Notes: generated from the letters alone by a model not told the origin. Counted from the stretch's first letter, positions 44,353-54,509 are shown. The stretch is 64,000 nt of DNA from Streptococcus sp. D7B5 (GCF_029691405.1 NZ_CP121467.1:1612001-1676000); one strand, 5' to 3'. Numbers and translations are program-made.

Positions 44353-44619
44353 ATGAAGGCTATTATTACAGTGGTTGGTAAGGACAAGTCTGGGATTGTT
44401 GCTGGCGTGTCTACTAAGATTGCAGAGTTGGGTTTGAATATTGACGATATTTCTCAGACGGTGTTAGATGAATACTTTACTATGATGGCGGTCGTTTCTA
44501 GTGACGAAAAACAGGATTTCACTTATCTACGAAATGAGTTTGAAACTTTCGGTCAGACCTTGAATGTCAAAATCAATATTCAAAGTGCGGCGATTTTTGA
44601 CGCTATGTATAATATCTAG
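44353..44619 (+). CDS. ACT domain protein (GcvR-like, UPF0237)
   Basis: 88 residues forming a single ACT domain, MKAIITVVGKDKSGIVAGVS then ELGLNIDDISQTVL, a ligand-binding fold. The family pairs with UPF0210 in Firmicutes; here the partner starts 9 bases after its stop. An extended -10 (TGCTATACT, 44283-44291) and a GGGG-TATAAGG region lie upstream. Ligand and role are unknown. Confidence 0.88.
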   Translation: MKAIITVVGKDKSGIVAGVSTKIAELGLNIDDISQTVLDEYFTMMAVVSSDEKQDFTYLRNEFETFGQTLNVKINIQSAAIFDAMYNI

Positions 44620-44628
44620 GAGGTGGCT

Positions 44629-45966
44629 ATGGATATTAGACAAGTTACAGAAACCATTGCCATGATCGAGGAGCAGAACTTCGATATCAGAACCATCACC
44701 ATGGGGATTTCCCTTTTGGACTGTATTGATCCAGATATCAATCATGCTGCTGAAAAGATTTACCAAAAAATTACCACTAAAGCTGCAAATCTAGTGGCTG
44801 TAGGAGATGAAATTGCTGCAGAACTTGGGATTCCTATTGTTAATAAACGGGTATCGGTGACTCCGATTTCTTTAATTGGTGCTGCGACTGATGCGACAGA
44901 CTATCTTGTTTTGGCAAAGGCTCTTGATAAGGCTGCCAAGGAGATTGGTGTTGACTTTATTGGTGGATTCTCTGCCTTGGTACAAAAAGGCTACCAAAAA
45001 GGAGATGAGATTCTCGTCAATTCTATCCCACGCGCTCTAGCTGAGACCGACAAGGTTTGTTCGTCTGTTAACATTGGCTCAACTAAGTCAGGCATCAACA
45101 TGACTGCAGTTGCAGATATGGGACGTATCATCAAGGAAACAGCGAACTTATCAGATATGGGTGCGGCCAAGTTGGTCGTATTTGCTAATGCTGTTGAGGA
45201 CAATCCTTTTATGGCAGGGGCTTTCCATGGTGTTGGGGAAGCAGATGTTATCATCAATGTCGGGGTTTCGGGTCCTGGTGTGGTCAAGCGTGCCTTGGAA
45301 AAGGTTCGTGGACAGAGCTTTGATGTAGTAGCGGAAACAGTCAAGAAAACGGCCTTCAAGATTACTCGTATCGGTCAATTAGTTGGTCAGATGGCTAGTG
45401 AGAGACTTGGAGTTGACTTTGGGATTGTAGACCTAAGCTTGGCACCAACTCCTGCAGTTGGCGATTCTGTGGCTCGTGTCCTTGAGGAAATGGGCCTAGA
45501 AACAGTTGGTACGCATGGGACGACGGCTGCCCTTGCTCTTTTGAATGACCAAGTTAAGAAGGGCGGAGTCATGGCTTGTAACCAGGTTGGTGGCTTGTCA
45601 GGGGCTTTTATCCCTGTCTCTGAAGATGAGGGAATGATTGCTGCGGTGCAAAATGGCTCTCTGAATTTAGAGAAACTAGAAGCCATGACGGCTATCTGTT
45701 CTGTTGGGCTGGATATGATTGCCATTCCAGAAGATACGCCTGCTGAAACCATTGCAGCTATGATTGCGGATGAGGCGGCCATTGGTGTGATTAACATGAA
45801 AACAACGGCTGTTCGTATTATTCCAAAGGGCAAAGAAGGCGATATGATTGAGTTTGGTGGTTTGCTAGGAACAGCTCCAGTTATGAAGGTCAACGGAGCT
45901 TCGTCTGTTGATTTCATCTCTCGTGGTGGCCAAATCCCAGCTCCAATCCATAGTTTTAAAAATTAA
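44629..45966 (+). CDS. UPF0210 / DUF711 family protein
   Basis: 445 residues; starts [20 protein letters not shown] with AGGAGGTGGCT ahead. A GTG six bases earlier is part of that ribosome-binding site, so the ATG is preferred. Conserved blocks [23 protein letters not shown] and [21 protein letters not shown] suggest a nucleotide- or cofactor-binding fold, but no activity is established for the family. Probably co-transcribed with the ACT domain gene. Confidence 0.9.
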   Translation: MDIRQVTETIAMIEEQNFDIRTITMGISLLDCIDPDINHAAEKIYQKITTKAANLVAVGDEIAAELGIPIVNKRVSVTPISLIGAATDATDYLVLAKALDKAAKEIGVDFIGGFSALVQKGYQKGDEILVNSIPRALAETDKVCSSVNIGSTKSGINMTAVADMGRIIKETANLSDMGAAKLVVFANAVEDNPFMAGAFHGVGEADVIINVGVSGPGVVKRALEKVRGQSFDVVAETVKKTAFKITRIGQLVGQMASERLGVDFGIVDLSLAPTPAVGDSVARVLEEMGLETVGTHGTTAALALLNDQVKKGGVMACNQVGGLSGAFIPVSEDEGMIAAVQNGSLNLEKLEAMTAICSVGLDMIAIPEDTPAETIAAMIADEAAIGVINMKTTAVRIIPKGKEGDMIEFGGLLGTAPVMKVNGASSVDFISRGGQIPAPIHSFKN

Positions 45967-45982
45967 TAAAAAAGTGAGAGGA

Positions 45983-46015
45983 TTTAAGTTGAGTTTAAGG
46001 ATGACTGTGTATACT
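45983..46015 (+). promoter_or_regulatory. CiaR-controlled promoter, csRNA copy 1
   Basis: Perfect direct repeat TTTAAG-N5-TTTAAG (45983-45999), then exactly 10 bases, then the -10 box TATACT (46010-46015). This is the arrangement published for CiaR-activated promoters in pneumococcus and relatives. Confidence 0.9.
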
Positions 46016-46021
46016 ATAATC

Positions 46022-46114
46022 ATTAAATAAAGACCTCCTAACTTTATTTAATAGAAATCCTAAACTTTTTCATAATAATCTCCTAGGGAAGCTACCGTGA
46101 GGGTAGCTTTTCTT
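46022..46114 (+). ncRNA. Cia-dependent small RNA (csRNA), intact copy
   Basis: About 90 nt starting 12 bases after the first base of the -10. It opens with a hairpin (ATTAAATAAAG / CTTTATTTAAT) whose loop contains ACCTCCT, complementary to the Shine-Dalgarno sequence. A second unpaired CTCCTA block follows, and a terminator (AAGCTACC / GGTAGCTT, T's) ends it. This is the known csRNA design, which represses translation by base-pairing at ribosome-binding sites. It lies between UPF0210 and the mutase gene. Confidence 0.88.
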
Positions 46115-46202
46115 GTGGCAAAATTAGGAGAAGGAGCTTTGCTTTTGAAAGCCAAATATTTCTTTGATCCATGATATAATAGAAGAAAATGGAGGATAGA
46201 AA

Positions 46203-46895
46203 ATGTCTAAAGTAAGATTGTACTTAGTCCGTCATGGGAAAACCATGTTTAACACGATTGGACGTGCTCAAGGATGGAGTGATACGCCTCTAACTGCAGA
46301 AGGTGAGTTGGGAATTCATGAGTTGGGAATTGGCTTGAGAGAGTCTGGTTTGCAGTTTGACCGAGCTTATTCCAGTGATTCAGGGCGTACCATTCAGACC
46401 ATGGGAATTATCCTAGAAGAACTGGGTTTACAAGGGAAAATCCCTTACCGCATGGATAAGCGAATCCGTGAGTGGTGCTTTGGTAGTTTTGATGGGGCCT
46501 ATGATGGAGACCTCTTTATGGGGGTCATTCCTCGTGTTTTCAAGGTGGATCATGTTCATCAGTTATCCTATGCAGAGCTAGCTGAAGGTTTGGTAGAGGT
46601 TGATACTGCTGGTTGGGCTGAAGGTTGGGAAAAACTTAGTGGCCGAATTAGAGAAGGTTTTGAAACGATTGCCAAAGAAATGGAAGAACAAGGTGGTGGC
46701 AATGCCTTGGTTGTTAGCCACGGGATGACCATTGGTACGATGGTTTATCTCATTAATGGCATGCATCCGCATGGTCTAGATAATGGTAGTGTGACCATTC
46801 TAGAATACGAGAACGGTCAGTTTACTGTTGAAATCGTCGGTGACCGTAGCTATCGGGAACTGGGACGTGAGAAGATGGAAGAAAATTCTATTTAA
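46203..46895 (+). CDS. Histidine phosphatase (phosphoglycerate mutase-like) family protein
   Basis: 230 residues; the catalytic RHG motif is Arg10-His11-Gly12 (LVRHGKT), and the second histidine is in VVSHGMTIG. The family contains phosphoglycerate mutases and many phosphatases with diverse substrates; the divergent middle region does not fit glycolytic GpmA, so it is more likely a phosphatase. AATGGAGGATAGAAA precedes the ATG. Confidence 0.88.
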   Translation: MSKVRLYLVRHGKTMFNTIGRAQGWSDTPLTAEGELGIHELGIGLRESGLQFDRAYSSDSGRTIQTMGIILEELGLQGKIPYRMDKRIREWCFGSFDGAYDGDLFMGVIPRVFKVDHVHQLSYAELAEGLVEVDTAGWAEGWEKLSGRIREGFETIAKEMEEQGGGNALVVSHGMTIGTMVYLINGMHPHGLDNGSVTILEYENGQFTVEIVGDRSYRELGREKMEENSI

Positions 46896-46948
46896 TCAGT
46901 AAATACGTTCATCAGAACTTCGGGTCATGTATTGTGATAAGAGATTAG

Positions 46949-46985
46949 AAAAACAGCCTAGGATCATCCTTTCGGCTGTTTTTGA
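46949..46985. terminator. Terminator between the mutase gene and the pit-like operon
   Basis: AAAAACAGCC / GGCTGTTTTT stem with a 14-base loop that can fold further (AGGAT/ATCCT). It suits both converging genes. Confidence 0.8.
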
Positions 46986-46995
46986 TAGGGAAAAA

Positions 46996-48654
46996 TTAGA
47001 GTGTAATGTTATTGCTTTTAGAGATTTTCATGAATAATAGTAAGGAAGCGACTGTTAGGATAGATAAAATCGTGGATAAAGCTGCGGCTACACCATAATT
47101 TCCTCTGAGAACCTCTGTATAGATTGCTACGGTCATAGTTTTTGTTTTGGAATTATATAGCAGGATAGAAGTAGAGAGTTCTGAAATCATTGTTACCCAT
47201 GATAGAATAGATCCAGAAATAATACCGGGTAACATCATTGGAACAGTGATTTTACTGAAAGTATTGAGACGGCTACTTCCTAAACTCTCAGCGGCTTCTT
47301 CAATGCTAGGTGTTATTTGTTGCAAGCTAGCAACAGATGAGCGGATTGTATAAGGGAGTCTTCGGACAGATAAGGAGATAATCAATATAAAGGCTGTTCC
47401 TGTAATCATCAGAAATCCGCTTCCAAAAAGACCAGTATTGAATGAAGAAATGAAGGCAATACCTAGAACAGTTCCTGGCACAATATAAGGTACCATACTA
47501 AGGCTATCAATTAAGTTTGTAAACAAATTTCGTTTTCTAACAGCTAGGTAGGAGATAACCGTTGCAAATAAAACAACAAGAATTAAAGCAATCAAAGGAA
47601 TGCGAATCGTATTAAAAATAGCAGATCCCATACGATTGAAGGCAATTTTGTAACTATTTAGAGAATAGCCTTTGACAAATACCATACCTGATGTTTTTAG
47701 GAAAGAGGTATAAATCAAGTAGACTTGAGGTAGAACAGAGAACAAGATAATTCCGTAGACTGTTGCATAAATAGCAGCCATTTTTCCTTTTGTAGTTTTT
47801 TTCGGCTCAATTGGATGGAGCGAATTCATGCTGAAACTATAGCGATTTGAAATATATTTTTGGATGAGGAAGATTGTTAAAGCAATGATAATCGCCATGA
47901 TTGCTAAAGCAGATGCAAATGCAGAATTTCCGCCAACCTCACTAATGAATTGATTATAAATTAAAACAGGGAAAGTCCGATATCCTTCACCAATTAACAT
48001 AGGAGTTCCGAAGTCGGAGAATGCTCTCATAAATACAAGTAGCGTAGCAGCAAGTAAAGTTGGAACTAAAAGAGGCAAAACAACTGTTACCATACGTTTG
48101 AATCCGATTACCCCCATACTTTCAGCGGCTTCAAGAAGGGAATGGTCAATCCTTTTCATTGCTCCAGCCACGTATAGAAAAACTAATGGGAATAGCTGAA
48201 GTGTAAACACAAGTACAATTCCTTTGAAGCCATAAATATCAAAAGCAGGCAAATGGAGTGTGTTGGTTAGAAATTTTGTAATAACTCCGTTTCTACCAAG
48301 AAGTAGAATCCAAGAATAGGCACCTACAAAGGGAGCTGACATGGATGCTATGATAATCAATATCTGTAAAAATTTCTTTCCTTTGAAGTCATATATAGAA
48401 AAGAGGTAAGCTAATAAAGTCCCTAAAACTAGGGAAGTTACAGTAGAAGTAATGGAGACGTTAAAACTGTTTACTAGTGTCTCAGAGTAATAGGATTTAC
48501 TAAAGAAATCTTCAAAATTAGCGAGTGAGAATTGACCTTCATGTATGAGTGCTTGCTTGAGTACAATAATAATTGGATAAACAAGAAAAATAAGATAGGT
48601 AAGAAAGATGAAGAATGAGGAGGCTGTCCAAATATTTAGTTTTTTACCTTTCAT
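46996..48654 (-). CDS. Iron(III)-type ABC transporter permease (fused double permease)
   Basis: 552 residues with about 12 transmembrane segments in two homologous halves, each with a permease EAA-like motif (EAAESMGVIGFKRMVTVVLPLLVP and EAAESLGSSRLNTFSKITVPMML). This is the FbpB/SfuB layout of ferric iron importers. The start at 48654 is set by ACAGGAGTTGGCT; an upstream in-frame ATG inside the ATPase gene would give 568 residues. It overlaps the ATPase gene by 11 bases. Confidence 0.88.
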   Translation of the reverse strand: MKGKKLNIWTASSFFIFLTYLIFLVYPIIIVLKQALIHEGQFSLANFEDFFSKSYYSETLVNSFNVSITSTVTSLVLGTLLAYLFSIYDFKGKKFLQILIIIASMSAPFVGAYSWILLLGRNGVITKFLTNTLHLPAFDIYGFKGIVLVFTLQLFPLVFLYVAGAMKRIDHSLLEAAESMGVIGFKRMVTVVLPLLVPTLLAATLLVFMRAFSDFGTPMLIGEGYRTFPVLIYNQFISEVGGNSAFASALAIMAIIIALTIFLIQKYISNRYSFSMNSLHPIEPKKTTKGKMAAIYATVYGIILFSVLPQVYLIYTSFLKTSGMVFVKGYSLNSYKIAFNRMGSAIFNTIRIPLIALILVVLFATVISYLAVRKRNLFTNLIDSLSMVPYIVPGTVLGIAFISSFNTGLFGSGFLMITGTAFILIISLSVRRLPYTIRSSVASLQQITPSIEEAAESLGSSRLNTFSKITVPMMLPGIISGSILSWVTMISELSTSILLYNSKTKTMTVAIYTEVLRGNYGVAAALSTILSILTVASLLLFMKISKSNNITL

Positions 48655-49735
48655 AGCCAACTCCTGTAATAAGATTTTGGGAACCATCTGCAGAAAAGAC
48701 ATTTAACTTTTGAGTATTGATTCGTAGACGAATTCGATCCCCTTTTTGAAGATCTTCTTCAAAAGTTGATTCTTCGCTGACCTGTATTTTTGAAGAAAAT
48801 GCAGTCTCTACAAAATATTCAGTGGTGAGTCCAAGATAAACACTATCGGAAATGATTCCTTCAATATCTCCAGATTCATCTTTGATAAACTCTTCGGGAC
48901 GGATACTCACAAGAACAGCTTGTTCCTTAGCTTGATCAAGAGCTGGCATAGGGAGGGCATAGCCATCTGAGAAGACGATATAAGCACTGTCGCTCTTTTT
49001 TTGTAGTTTGGCTGGGATGAGATTTGTGCGTCCAATAAAGGTTGCCACAAACTCATTAGCTGGTTTATGATAGAGTTCTTTTGGTCGTCCGACTTGTTGG
49101 ATGATCCCATCTTTCATAACGGCAATCTGGTCTGAAATAGCCATCGCTTCTTCTTGATCGTGGGTCACATATACAGTTGTAATTCCCACTTCGTGTTGAA
49201 TTTCTCGAATAACTTGGCGCATATCTAAGCGAAGTTTCGCATCCAGGTTACTAAGTGGCTCGTCCATGAGGAGAACACTTGGATTAACAGCTAATGCACG
49301 TGCTAAGGCGACACGTTGTTGTTGTCCACCACTGAGTTTATCGGGCTTTCGATCTGCGTATTGATTAATTTGCATTAGTTCCAGATATTTATTAGTTTGT
49401 TGAACTAATTCATCTTTTGGAACCTTTTTTTGTTTAAGACCAAAAGCAACATTATCTCGGACAGTCAAATGTGGGAAAATAGCGTAGTTTTGGAAAACCA
49501 TGCCGATGTTGCGTTTGCTGGGTTCTATATTATTTATTTTAGTATCATCGAAGTAAAATTCTCCGCCTTCAATACTGTTGAAGCCTGCAATCATTCGAAG
49601 AAGGGTCGTTTTTCCACAACCTGAAGGTCCAAGAATGGTGAAAAGACTTCCTTTTGGAATCGTAACGTTTAAATTCTCAATGACAGGAATGTCGTGGTAG
49701 ATTTTTTTTGCGTTAATAATTTTGATCTCACTCAT
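48644..49735 (-). CDS. Iron(III)-type ABC transporter ATP-binding protein
   Basis: 363 residues. Walker A GPSGCGKT (36-43), signature LSGGQQQRVALARAL, Walker B LLMDEPLSNLDAKL and the H-loop VTHDQEEAMA, followed by a C-terminal TOBE-like regulatory domain (about residues 240-363). The long C-terminal domain is characteristic of FbpC/PotA/CysA-type ATPases. AAAGAGGTTCACT precedes the ATG. It energises the permease encoded next. Confidence 0.92.
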   Translation of the reverse strand: MSEIKIINAKKIYHDIPVIENLNVTIPKGSLFTILGPSGCGKTTLLRMIAGFNSIEGGEFYFDDTKINNIEPSKRNIGMVFQNYAIFPHLTVRDNVAFGLKQKKVPKDELVQQTNKYLELMQINQYADRKPDKLSGGQQQRVALARALAVNPSVLLMDEPLSNLDAKLRLDMRQVIREIQHEVGITTVYVTHDQEEAMAISDQIAVMKDGIIQQVGRPKELYHKPANEFVATFIGRTNLIPAKLQKKSDSAYIVFSDGYALPMPALDQAKEQAVLVSIRPEEFIKDESGDIEGIISDSVYLGLTTEYFVETAFSSKIQVSEESTFEEDLQKGDRIRLRINTQKLNVFSADGSQNLITGVGYER

Positions 49736-49747
49736 AGTGAACCTCTT

Positions 49748-50788
49748 TTACTGTTTCGATTGAATATTAGTGAAAATATCATTGTACTTTTTAAGAATAG
49801 CTGATTTATTTTGGATGACATAATCTGAATCTTCAGTAGCGATATTGATTTCTGTCATTGCTTTCATATTTTTATTGATTTTAGCATTTTTTCGAATGGG
49901 TCTAATGGTTGTTTCAGTTCCTAGTTTATCCTGAATGTCTTGAGAAAGAAGGAAATCGATAAATTTTTTAGCGTTTTCCATGTGTTTGGCATTTTTGATA
50001 ATAGCTGCGTTACCAGGCAAAAAGACGGTTCCTTCTTTTGGATAAATGACTTTTACATCAACGCCATCGTTTAAGAGTTTCAATGCAGGATCTTCATAGG
50101 TGAGTCCGACAGCCATTTCTCCGTCAGCGACTGATTTGTAGACATTTGAAGAACTAGAAGCAATTTTCCCATCTACTAAGCTAAATAGATTTTTCACATA
50201 TGTCCAAGCTTGCTCATTTTCATAGCCCCCTTGATCCACAAGCATGTTTGTTAATTGAGCAAAGGCACTAGAAGAATTACTTGGATCAGCAGTAGCGATT
50301 TTTCCTTTTAATTTGGGATTGAGTAAATCATTGTAGCCTTCAATTTTAATGTCTTTTGTAAGAGCTGAATTGGCAATGATGACACTGACGTCAAGTGTAT
50401 AAGGGGTGTAGAATCCGGTTTTATTTTGATATTCAGGGATAATGTGGTCGTTTTCTTGGGAAGTATACGGCTCAAAGAGCTTTTCGTTAGAAGAGAAGAG
50501 TGCGTAGGAACCTCCGAAAATGACATCGGCTACAGGAGCTTCTTTCTCAGCCTCAGCTTTCTTGAATAATTCACCAGTACTAGCTTGGACTAAATCAACC
50601 TTGATACCATATTTTTCTTCGAAAGCTGGGATTGTTTCTTCAATAAGATCTTCAGGGTTAGGCGAATAAACAACTAAAGTCTTATCCGTATCATTTTCAA
50701 TGCTAGTTTCAGCTTCTGTTGTTGAAGAACATCCTGACAAAAGTAGAAATATCCAGCTGAAATAGAGAAGTGATAGTGTTTTTTTCAT
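49748..50788 (-). CDS. pitA: Iron(III)-type ABC transporter substrate-binding lipoprotein
   Basis: 346 residues with a lipoprotein signal (lipidated Cys20 in LLSGC) and a type-II periplasmic-binding fold: LVVYSPNPEDLIEETIPAFEEKYG start, FGGSYALF, and TYEDPALKLLNDG. It resembles iron-binding FbpA/AfuA proteins, and in pneumococcus the homologue at this locus is the PitA iron lipoprotein; 2-aminoethylphosphonate-type binding proteins are the main alternative. AAAGGAGAAAAATT before the ATG. First gene of the leftward three-gene operon. Confidence 0.82.
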   Translation of the reverse strand: MKKTLSLLYFSWIFLLLSGCSSTTEAETSIENDTDKTLVVYSPNPEDLIEETIPAFEEKYGIKVDLVQASTGELFKKAEAEKEAPVADVIFGGSYALFSSNEKLFEPYTSQENDHIIPEYQNKTGFYTPYTLDVSVIIANSALTKDIKIEGYNDLLNPKLKGKIATADPSNSSSAFAQLTNMLVDQGGYENEQAWTYVKNLFSLVDGKIASSSSNVYKSVADGEMAVGLTYEDPALKLLNDGVDVKVIYPKEGTVFLPGNAAIIKNAKHMENAKKFIDFLLSQDIQDKLGTETTIRPIRKNAKINKNMKAMTEINIATEDSDYVIQNKSAILKKYNDIFTNIQSKQ

Positions 50789-50862
50789 AATTTTTCTCCT
50801 TTTTTACGAACATTATTCTCTGTTTGTTTACCTAATGTTTTCAATTACAGAGTTCTACATCA

Positions 50863-50985
50863 TATAATAAAAACCTTAAAGAAATCTAAAACGAGAAATA
50901 TGAGTTAAAGAAGTTAGGGGAAGTAGCTACAAGAGACAAATAATCAATAGAAGTTAGCTCCGATTAGGAGCTAATTTTTTTCCTG
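50863..50985 (+). ncRNA. Possible small RNA in the pit-leuS gap
   Basis: The 318-base gap has a TATAAT box at 50863-50868 (weak -35) and, about 90 bases on, an isolated strong terminator: TTAGCTCC / GGAGCTAA with a T7 tail (about 50956-50983). No ORF with a ribosome-binding site lies between. leuS has its own promoter further downstream, so this looks like an independent short transcript. No T-box motif is present. Confidence 0.4.
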
Positions 50986-51069
50986 TTAAATAAGTTGGAT
51001 TTGCGACTCAGTATTTCTTGTTATCCAAGTCTAAAAGAACATTTCTCGTCTTTCAAATTCCCCCAAAAA

Positions 51070-51078
51070 TGGTATAAT
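51070..51078 (+). promoter_or_regulatory. Extended -10 promoter of leuS
   Basis: TGGTATAAT, 28 bases before the leuS ATG, with TGGAGAGAG between. Confidence 0.65.
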
Positions 51079-51106
51079 AGTAACATCACAAAATTGGAGA
51101 GAGACC

Positions 51107-53608
51107 ATGAGTTTTTACAATCATAAAGAAATTGAGCCTAAGTGGCAGGGCTACTGGGCAGAACATCATACATTTAAGACAGGAACAGATGCATCAAAAC
51201 CGAAGTTTTATGCTCTCGACATGTTCCCATATCCTTCAGGAGCTGGATTGCACGTAGGACACCCAGAAGGCTACACAGCGACTGATATCCTTAGCCGTTA
51301 CAAACGTGCCCAAGGTTACAATGTCCTTCACCCAATGGGTTGGGATGCCTTTGGTTTGCCAGCTGAGCAATACGCTATGGATACGGGGAATGACCCAGCA
51401 GAATTTACAGCAGAAAACATTGCCAACTTCAAACGTCAAATCAATGCGCTTGGATTCTCTTACGACTGGGACCGTGAAGTCAACACAACAGATCCAAACT
51501 ACTACAAATGGACTCAGTGGATCTTCACCAAGCTTTACGAAAAAGGCTTGGCCTATGAAGCCGAAGTACCAGTAAACTGGGTAGAAGAATTGGGAACAGC
51601 TATCGCCAACGAAGAAGTCCTTCCTGACGGAACTTCTGAGCGTGGTGGCTATCCTGTTGTCCGCAAACCGATGCGTCAATGGATGCTTAAAATCACGGCC
51701 TATGCAGAGCGCTTGCTTAATGACTTGGATGAGTTGGATTGGCCAGAGTCTATCAAGGACATGCAACGCAACTGGATTGGGAAATCAACTGGTGCCAATG
51801 TCACCTTTAAAGTGAAAGGGATTGACAAGGAATTCACCGTCTTTACCACTCGTCCTGATACTCTTTTCGGTGCGACCTTCACTGTCTTGGCTCCTGAGCA
51901 TGACTTGGTTGATGCGATTACAAGTCCAGAACAAGCTGATGCAGTTGCGGACTACAAACACCAAACTAGTCTCAAGTCTGACTTGGCTCGTACCGATCTT
52001 GCCAAGGAAAAAACAGGGGTTTGGACGGGCGCTTATGCCATCAACCCTGTCAATGGCAAAGAAATCCCAATCTGGATTGCCGACTATGTTCTTGCTAGCT
52101 ATGGTACAGGTGCGGTAATGGCTGTTCCTGCCCACGACCAACGTGACTGGGAATTTGCCAAACAATTTGACCTTCCAATCGTAGAAGTGCTTGAAGGTGG
52201 AAATGTAGCAGACGCTGCCTACACAGAAGATGGTCTTCATGTCAATTCAGACTTCCTTGATGGACTGAACAAAGAAGACGCTATTGCTAAGATTGTGGCT
52301 TGGTTGGAAGAGAAAGGTTGCGGTCAAGAGAAGGTTACCTACCGTCTCCGCGACTGGCTCTTTAGCCGTCAACGTTACTGGGGTGAGCCAATCCCAATCA
52401 TTCATTGGGAAGATGGGACTTCAACAGCTGTTCCTGAAAGTGAATTGCCACTTGTCTTGCCAGTCACCAAGGATATCCGCCCTTCAGGTACTGGGGAAAG
52501 CCCATTGGCTAACTTGACCGACTGGCTTGAAGTGACGCGTGAAGATGGTGTTAAAGGTCGTCGTGAAACCAACACCATGCCACAATGGGCTGGTTCAAGT
52601 TGGTACTACCTCCGCTATATCGATCCACACAATACTGAGAAATTGGCTGATGAGGACCTCCTCAAACAATGGTTGCCAGTAGATATCTACGTAGGTGGTG
52701 CGGAGCATGCCGTTCTTCACTTGCTTTACGCTCGTTTCTGGCACAAATTCCTCTATGACCTCGGTGTTGTTCCAACTAAAGAACCATTCCAAAAACTCTT
52801 TAACCAAGGGATGATTTTGGGAACAAGCTACCGTGACCACCGTGGAGCTCTTGTAGCGACTGACAAGGTTGAAAAACGTGACGGTTCTTTCTTCCATGTG
52901 GAAACAGGAGAAGAACTGGAGCAAGCACCTGCTAAGATGTCTAAATCGCTCAAGAACGTTGTTAACCCAGACGATGTGGTGGAACAATATGGTGCCGATA
53001 CCCTTCGTGTTTATGAAATGTTCATGGGGCCACTCGATGCTTCCATCGCTTGGTCAGAAGAAGGTCTGGAAGGAAGCCGTAAATTCCTTGACCGTGTTTA
53101 CCGTTTGATCACAAGTAAAGAAATTGTTGCGGAAAACAATGGTGCTCTTGACAAGGTTTACAATGAAACCGTTAAAGCTGTAACTGAGCAAATCGAATCC
53201 ATGAAATTCAACACAGCTATTGCCCAACTCATGGTCTTTGTCAACGCTGCTAACAAGGAAGACAAACTCTATGTGGACTACGCCAAAGGCTTTATCCAAT
53301 TGATTGCCCCATTTGCACCTCACTTGGCAGAAGAACTTTGGCAAACAGTTACAGCAACAGGTGAATCCATCTCTTACGTGGCTTGGCCAACTTGGGACGA
53401 AAGTAAATTGGTTGAAGACGAAATCGAAATCGTCATCCAAATCAAAGGAAAAGTCCGTGCCAAACTCATGGTCGCTAAAGACCTGTCACGCGAAGAATTG
53501 CAAGAAATTGCTCTGGCTGACGAAAAAGTCAAAGCGGACATTGACGGCAAGGAAATCGTGAAGGTGATTAGTGTACCAAATAAATTGGTTAATATTGTTG
53601 TGAAATAA
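51107..53608 (+). CDS. leuS: Leucyl-tRNA synthetase
   Basis: 833 residues. Class I synthetase with the HIGH-type motif in [15 protein letters not shown] (HVGH), the CP1 editing domain (about residues 220-415, including [12 protein letters not shown] and the [16 protein letters not shown] acid block) and the KMSKS loop (KMSKSLKNV), then the anticodon-binding and C-terminal domains. It clears misloaded isoleucine/norvaline by editing. A degenerate copy of the last codons follows downstream. Confidence 0.97.
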   Translation: MSFYNHKEIEPKWQGYWAEHHTFKTGTDASKPKFYALDMFPYPSGAGLHVGHPEGYTATDILSRYKRAQGYNVLHPMGWDAFGLPAEQYAMDTGNDPAEFTAENIANFKRQINALGFSYDWDREVNTTDPNYYKWTQWIFTKLYEKGLAYEAEVPVNWVEELGTAIANEEVLPDGTSERGGYPVVRKPMRQWMLKITAYAERLLNDLDELDWPESIKDMQRNWIGKSTGANVTFKVKGIDKEFTVFTTRPDTLFGATFTVLAPEHDLVDAITSPEQADAVADYKHQTSLKSDLARTDLAKEKTGVWTGAYAINPVNGKEIPIWIADYVLASYGTGAVMAVPAHDQRDWEFAKQFDLPIVEVLEGGNVADAAYTEDGLHVNSDFLDGLNKEDAIAKIVAWLEEKGCGQEKVTYRLRDWLFSRQRYWGEPIPIIHWEDGTSTAVPESELPLVLPVTKDIRPSGTGESPLANLTDWLEVTREDGVKGRRETNTMPQWAGSSWYYLRYIDPHNTEKLADEDLLKQWLPVDIYVGGAEHAVLHLLYARFWHKFLYDLGVVPTKEPFQKLFNQGMILGTSYRDHRGALVATDKVEKRDGSFFHVETGEELEQAPAKMSKSLKNVVNPDDVVEQYGADTLRVYEMFMGPLDASIAWSEEGLEGSRKFLDRVYRLITSKEIVAENNGALDKVYNETVKAVTEQIESMKFNTAIAQLMVFVNAANKEDKLYVDYAKGFIQLIAPFAPHLAEELWQTVTATGESISYVAWPTWDESKLVEDEIEIVIQIKGKVRAKLMVAKDLSREELQEIALADEKVKADIDGKEIVKVISVPNKLVNIVVK

Positions 53609-53661
53609 CGAGTTTATTAGCTCTATCTGCCACCTTCAATAGTACACTGGACTATTGAAGC

Positions 53662-53694
53662 CAACCAAACTTGTTAATATCGTTATTAAATAAG
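53662..53694 (+). pseudogene. Degenerate duplicate of the leuS 3' end
   Basis: Read in frame, this stretch gives PTKLVNIVIK and a stop, against [10 protein letters not shown] and a stop at the true leuS end. About 85 bases of other sequence lie between, including a perfect hairpin CTTCAATAGT / ACTATTGAAG (53631-53658). Looks like a relic of an insertion or recombination event behind leuS. Confidence 0.6.
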
Positions 53695-53698
53695 AAAT

Positions 53699-53734
53699 GA
53701 ATCCTTCAGAGTAGAATCTGAAGGATTTTTTGAA
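53699..53734 (+). terminator. Terminator after leuS
   Basis: AATCCTTCAGA / TCTGAAGGATT, 11 perfect pairs, with a T6 tail. Confidence 0.92.
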
Positions 53735-53802
53735 TTTTTTCATGAAAGTATGATATACTATGTGCAATTATAAAGTTTGAAAAGTGAATCAAGGAGAAAA
53801 CG

Positions 53803-54498
53803 ATGCCAGTAAACGAATATGGTCAGATGATTGGTGAGTCAATGGAAGGTTATACTCCAGGAGAATTGCCTTCCATTGATTTCTTAGAAGGGCGCTACGC
53901 TCGGATAGAGGCTCTTTCGGTGGAAAAGCATGCGGAGGATTTATTAGCTGTTTATGGTCCAGATACTCCTCGGGAGATGTGGACCTACCTCTTTCAGGAG
54001 CCGGTGGCAGATATGGAGGAACTGGTTACCGTCTTAAATCAGATGTTGGCTCGTAAGGACCGTTTTTACTATGCGATTATAGACAAGGCAACTGGTAAGG
54101 CTTTGGGGACTTTTTCTCTCATGCGTATTGACCAGAATAACCGAGTAATAGAAGTGGGTGCCGTCACTTTTTCTCCAGAATTAAGGGGAACACGTATAGG
54201 GACAGAGGCTCAATATCTCCTAGCTCGCTATGTTTTTGAGGAGCTTAACTATCGTCGCTATGAGTGGAAATGCGATGCTCTAAATCTGCCATCAAGACGA
54301 GCTGCGGAGCGTTTGGGCTTTGTTTATGAAGGAACCTTCCGCCAGGCAGTTGTTTATAAGGGACGTACACGTGATACGGATTGGCTGTCTATGATTGATA
54401 AGGACTGGCCTCAAGTCAAAGATCGTTTAGAAACATGGTTGGCTCCTGAAAATTTTGATAAAAATGGACGACAGTACAAGAGCTTGAGAGAACTTTAA
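53803..54498 (+). CDS. GNAT N-acetyltransferase (RimJ/RimL-like)
   Basis: 231 residues. Motif A is around ELRGTRIGTEAQYLLARYVFEEL (about residues 126-148) and motif B has NLPSRRAAERLGFVYEGTF, the typical RimL-type end. The larger family acetylates ribosomal proteins or small molecules; the substrate here is unknown. AAGGAGAAAACG precedes the ATG. Stands 11 bases before a second acetyltransferase gene. Confidence 0.85.
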   Translation: MPVNEYGQMIGESMEGYTPGELPSIDFLEGRYARIEALSVEKHAEDLLAVYGPDTPREMWTYLFQEPVADMEELVTVLNQMLARKDRFYYAIIDKATGKALGTFSLMRIDQNNRVIEVGAVTFSPELRGTRIGTEAQYLLARYVFEELNYRRYEWKCDALNLPSRRAAERLGFVYEGTFRQAVVYKGRTRDTDWLSMIDKDWPQVKDRLETWLAPENFDKNGRQYKSLREL

Positions 54499-54509
54499 GA
54501 GGTGTTGAC

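Noticed and set aside
50985-51106. T-box leader ahead of leuS
   Set aside because: No T-box sequence (AGGGUGGNACCGCG type) or specifier stem is visible; the lone terminator lies too far upstream.
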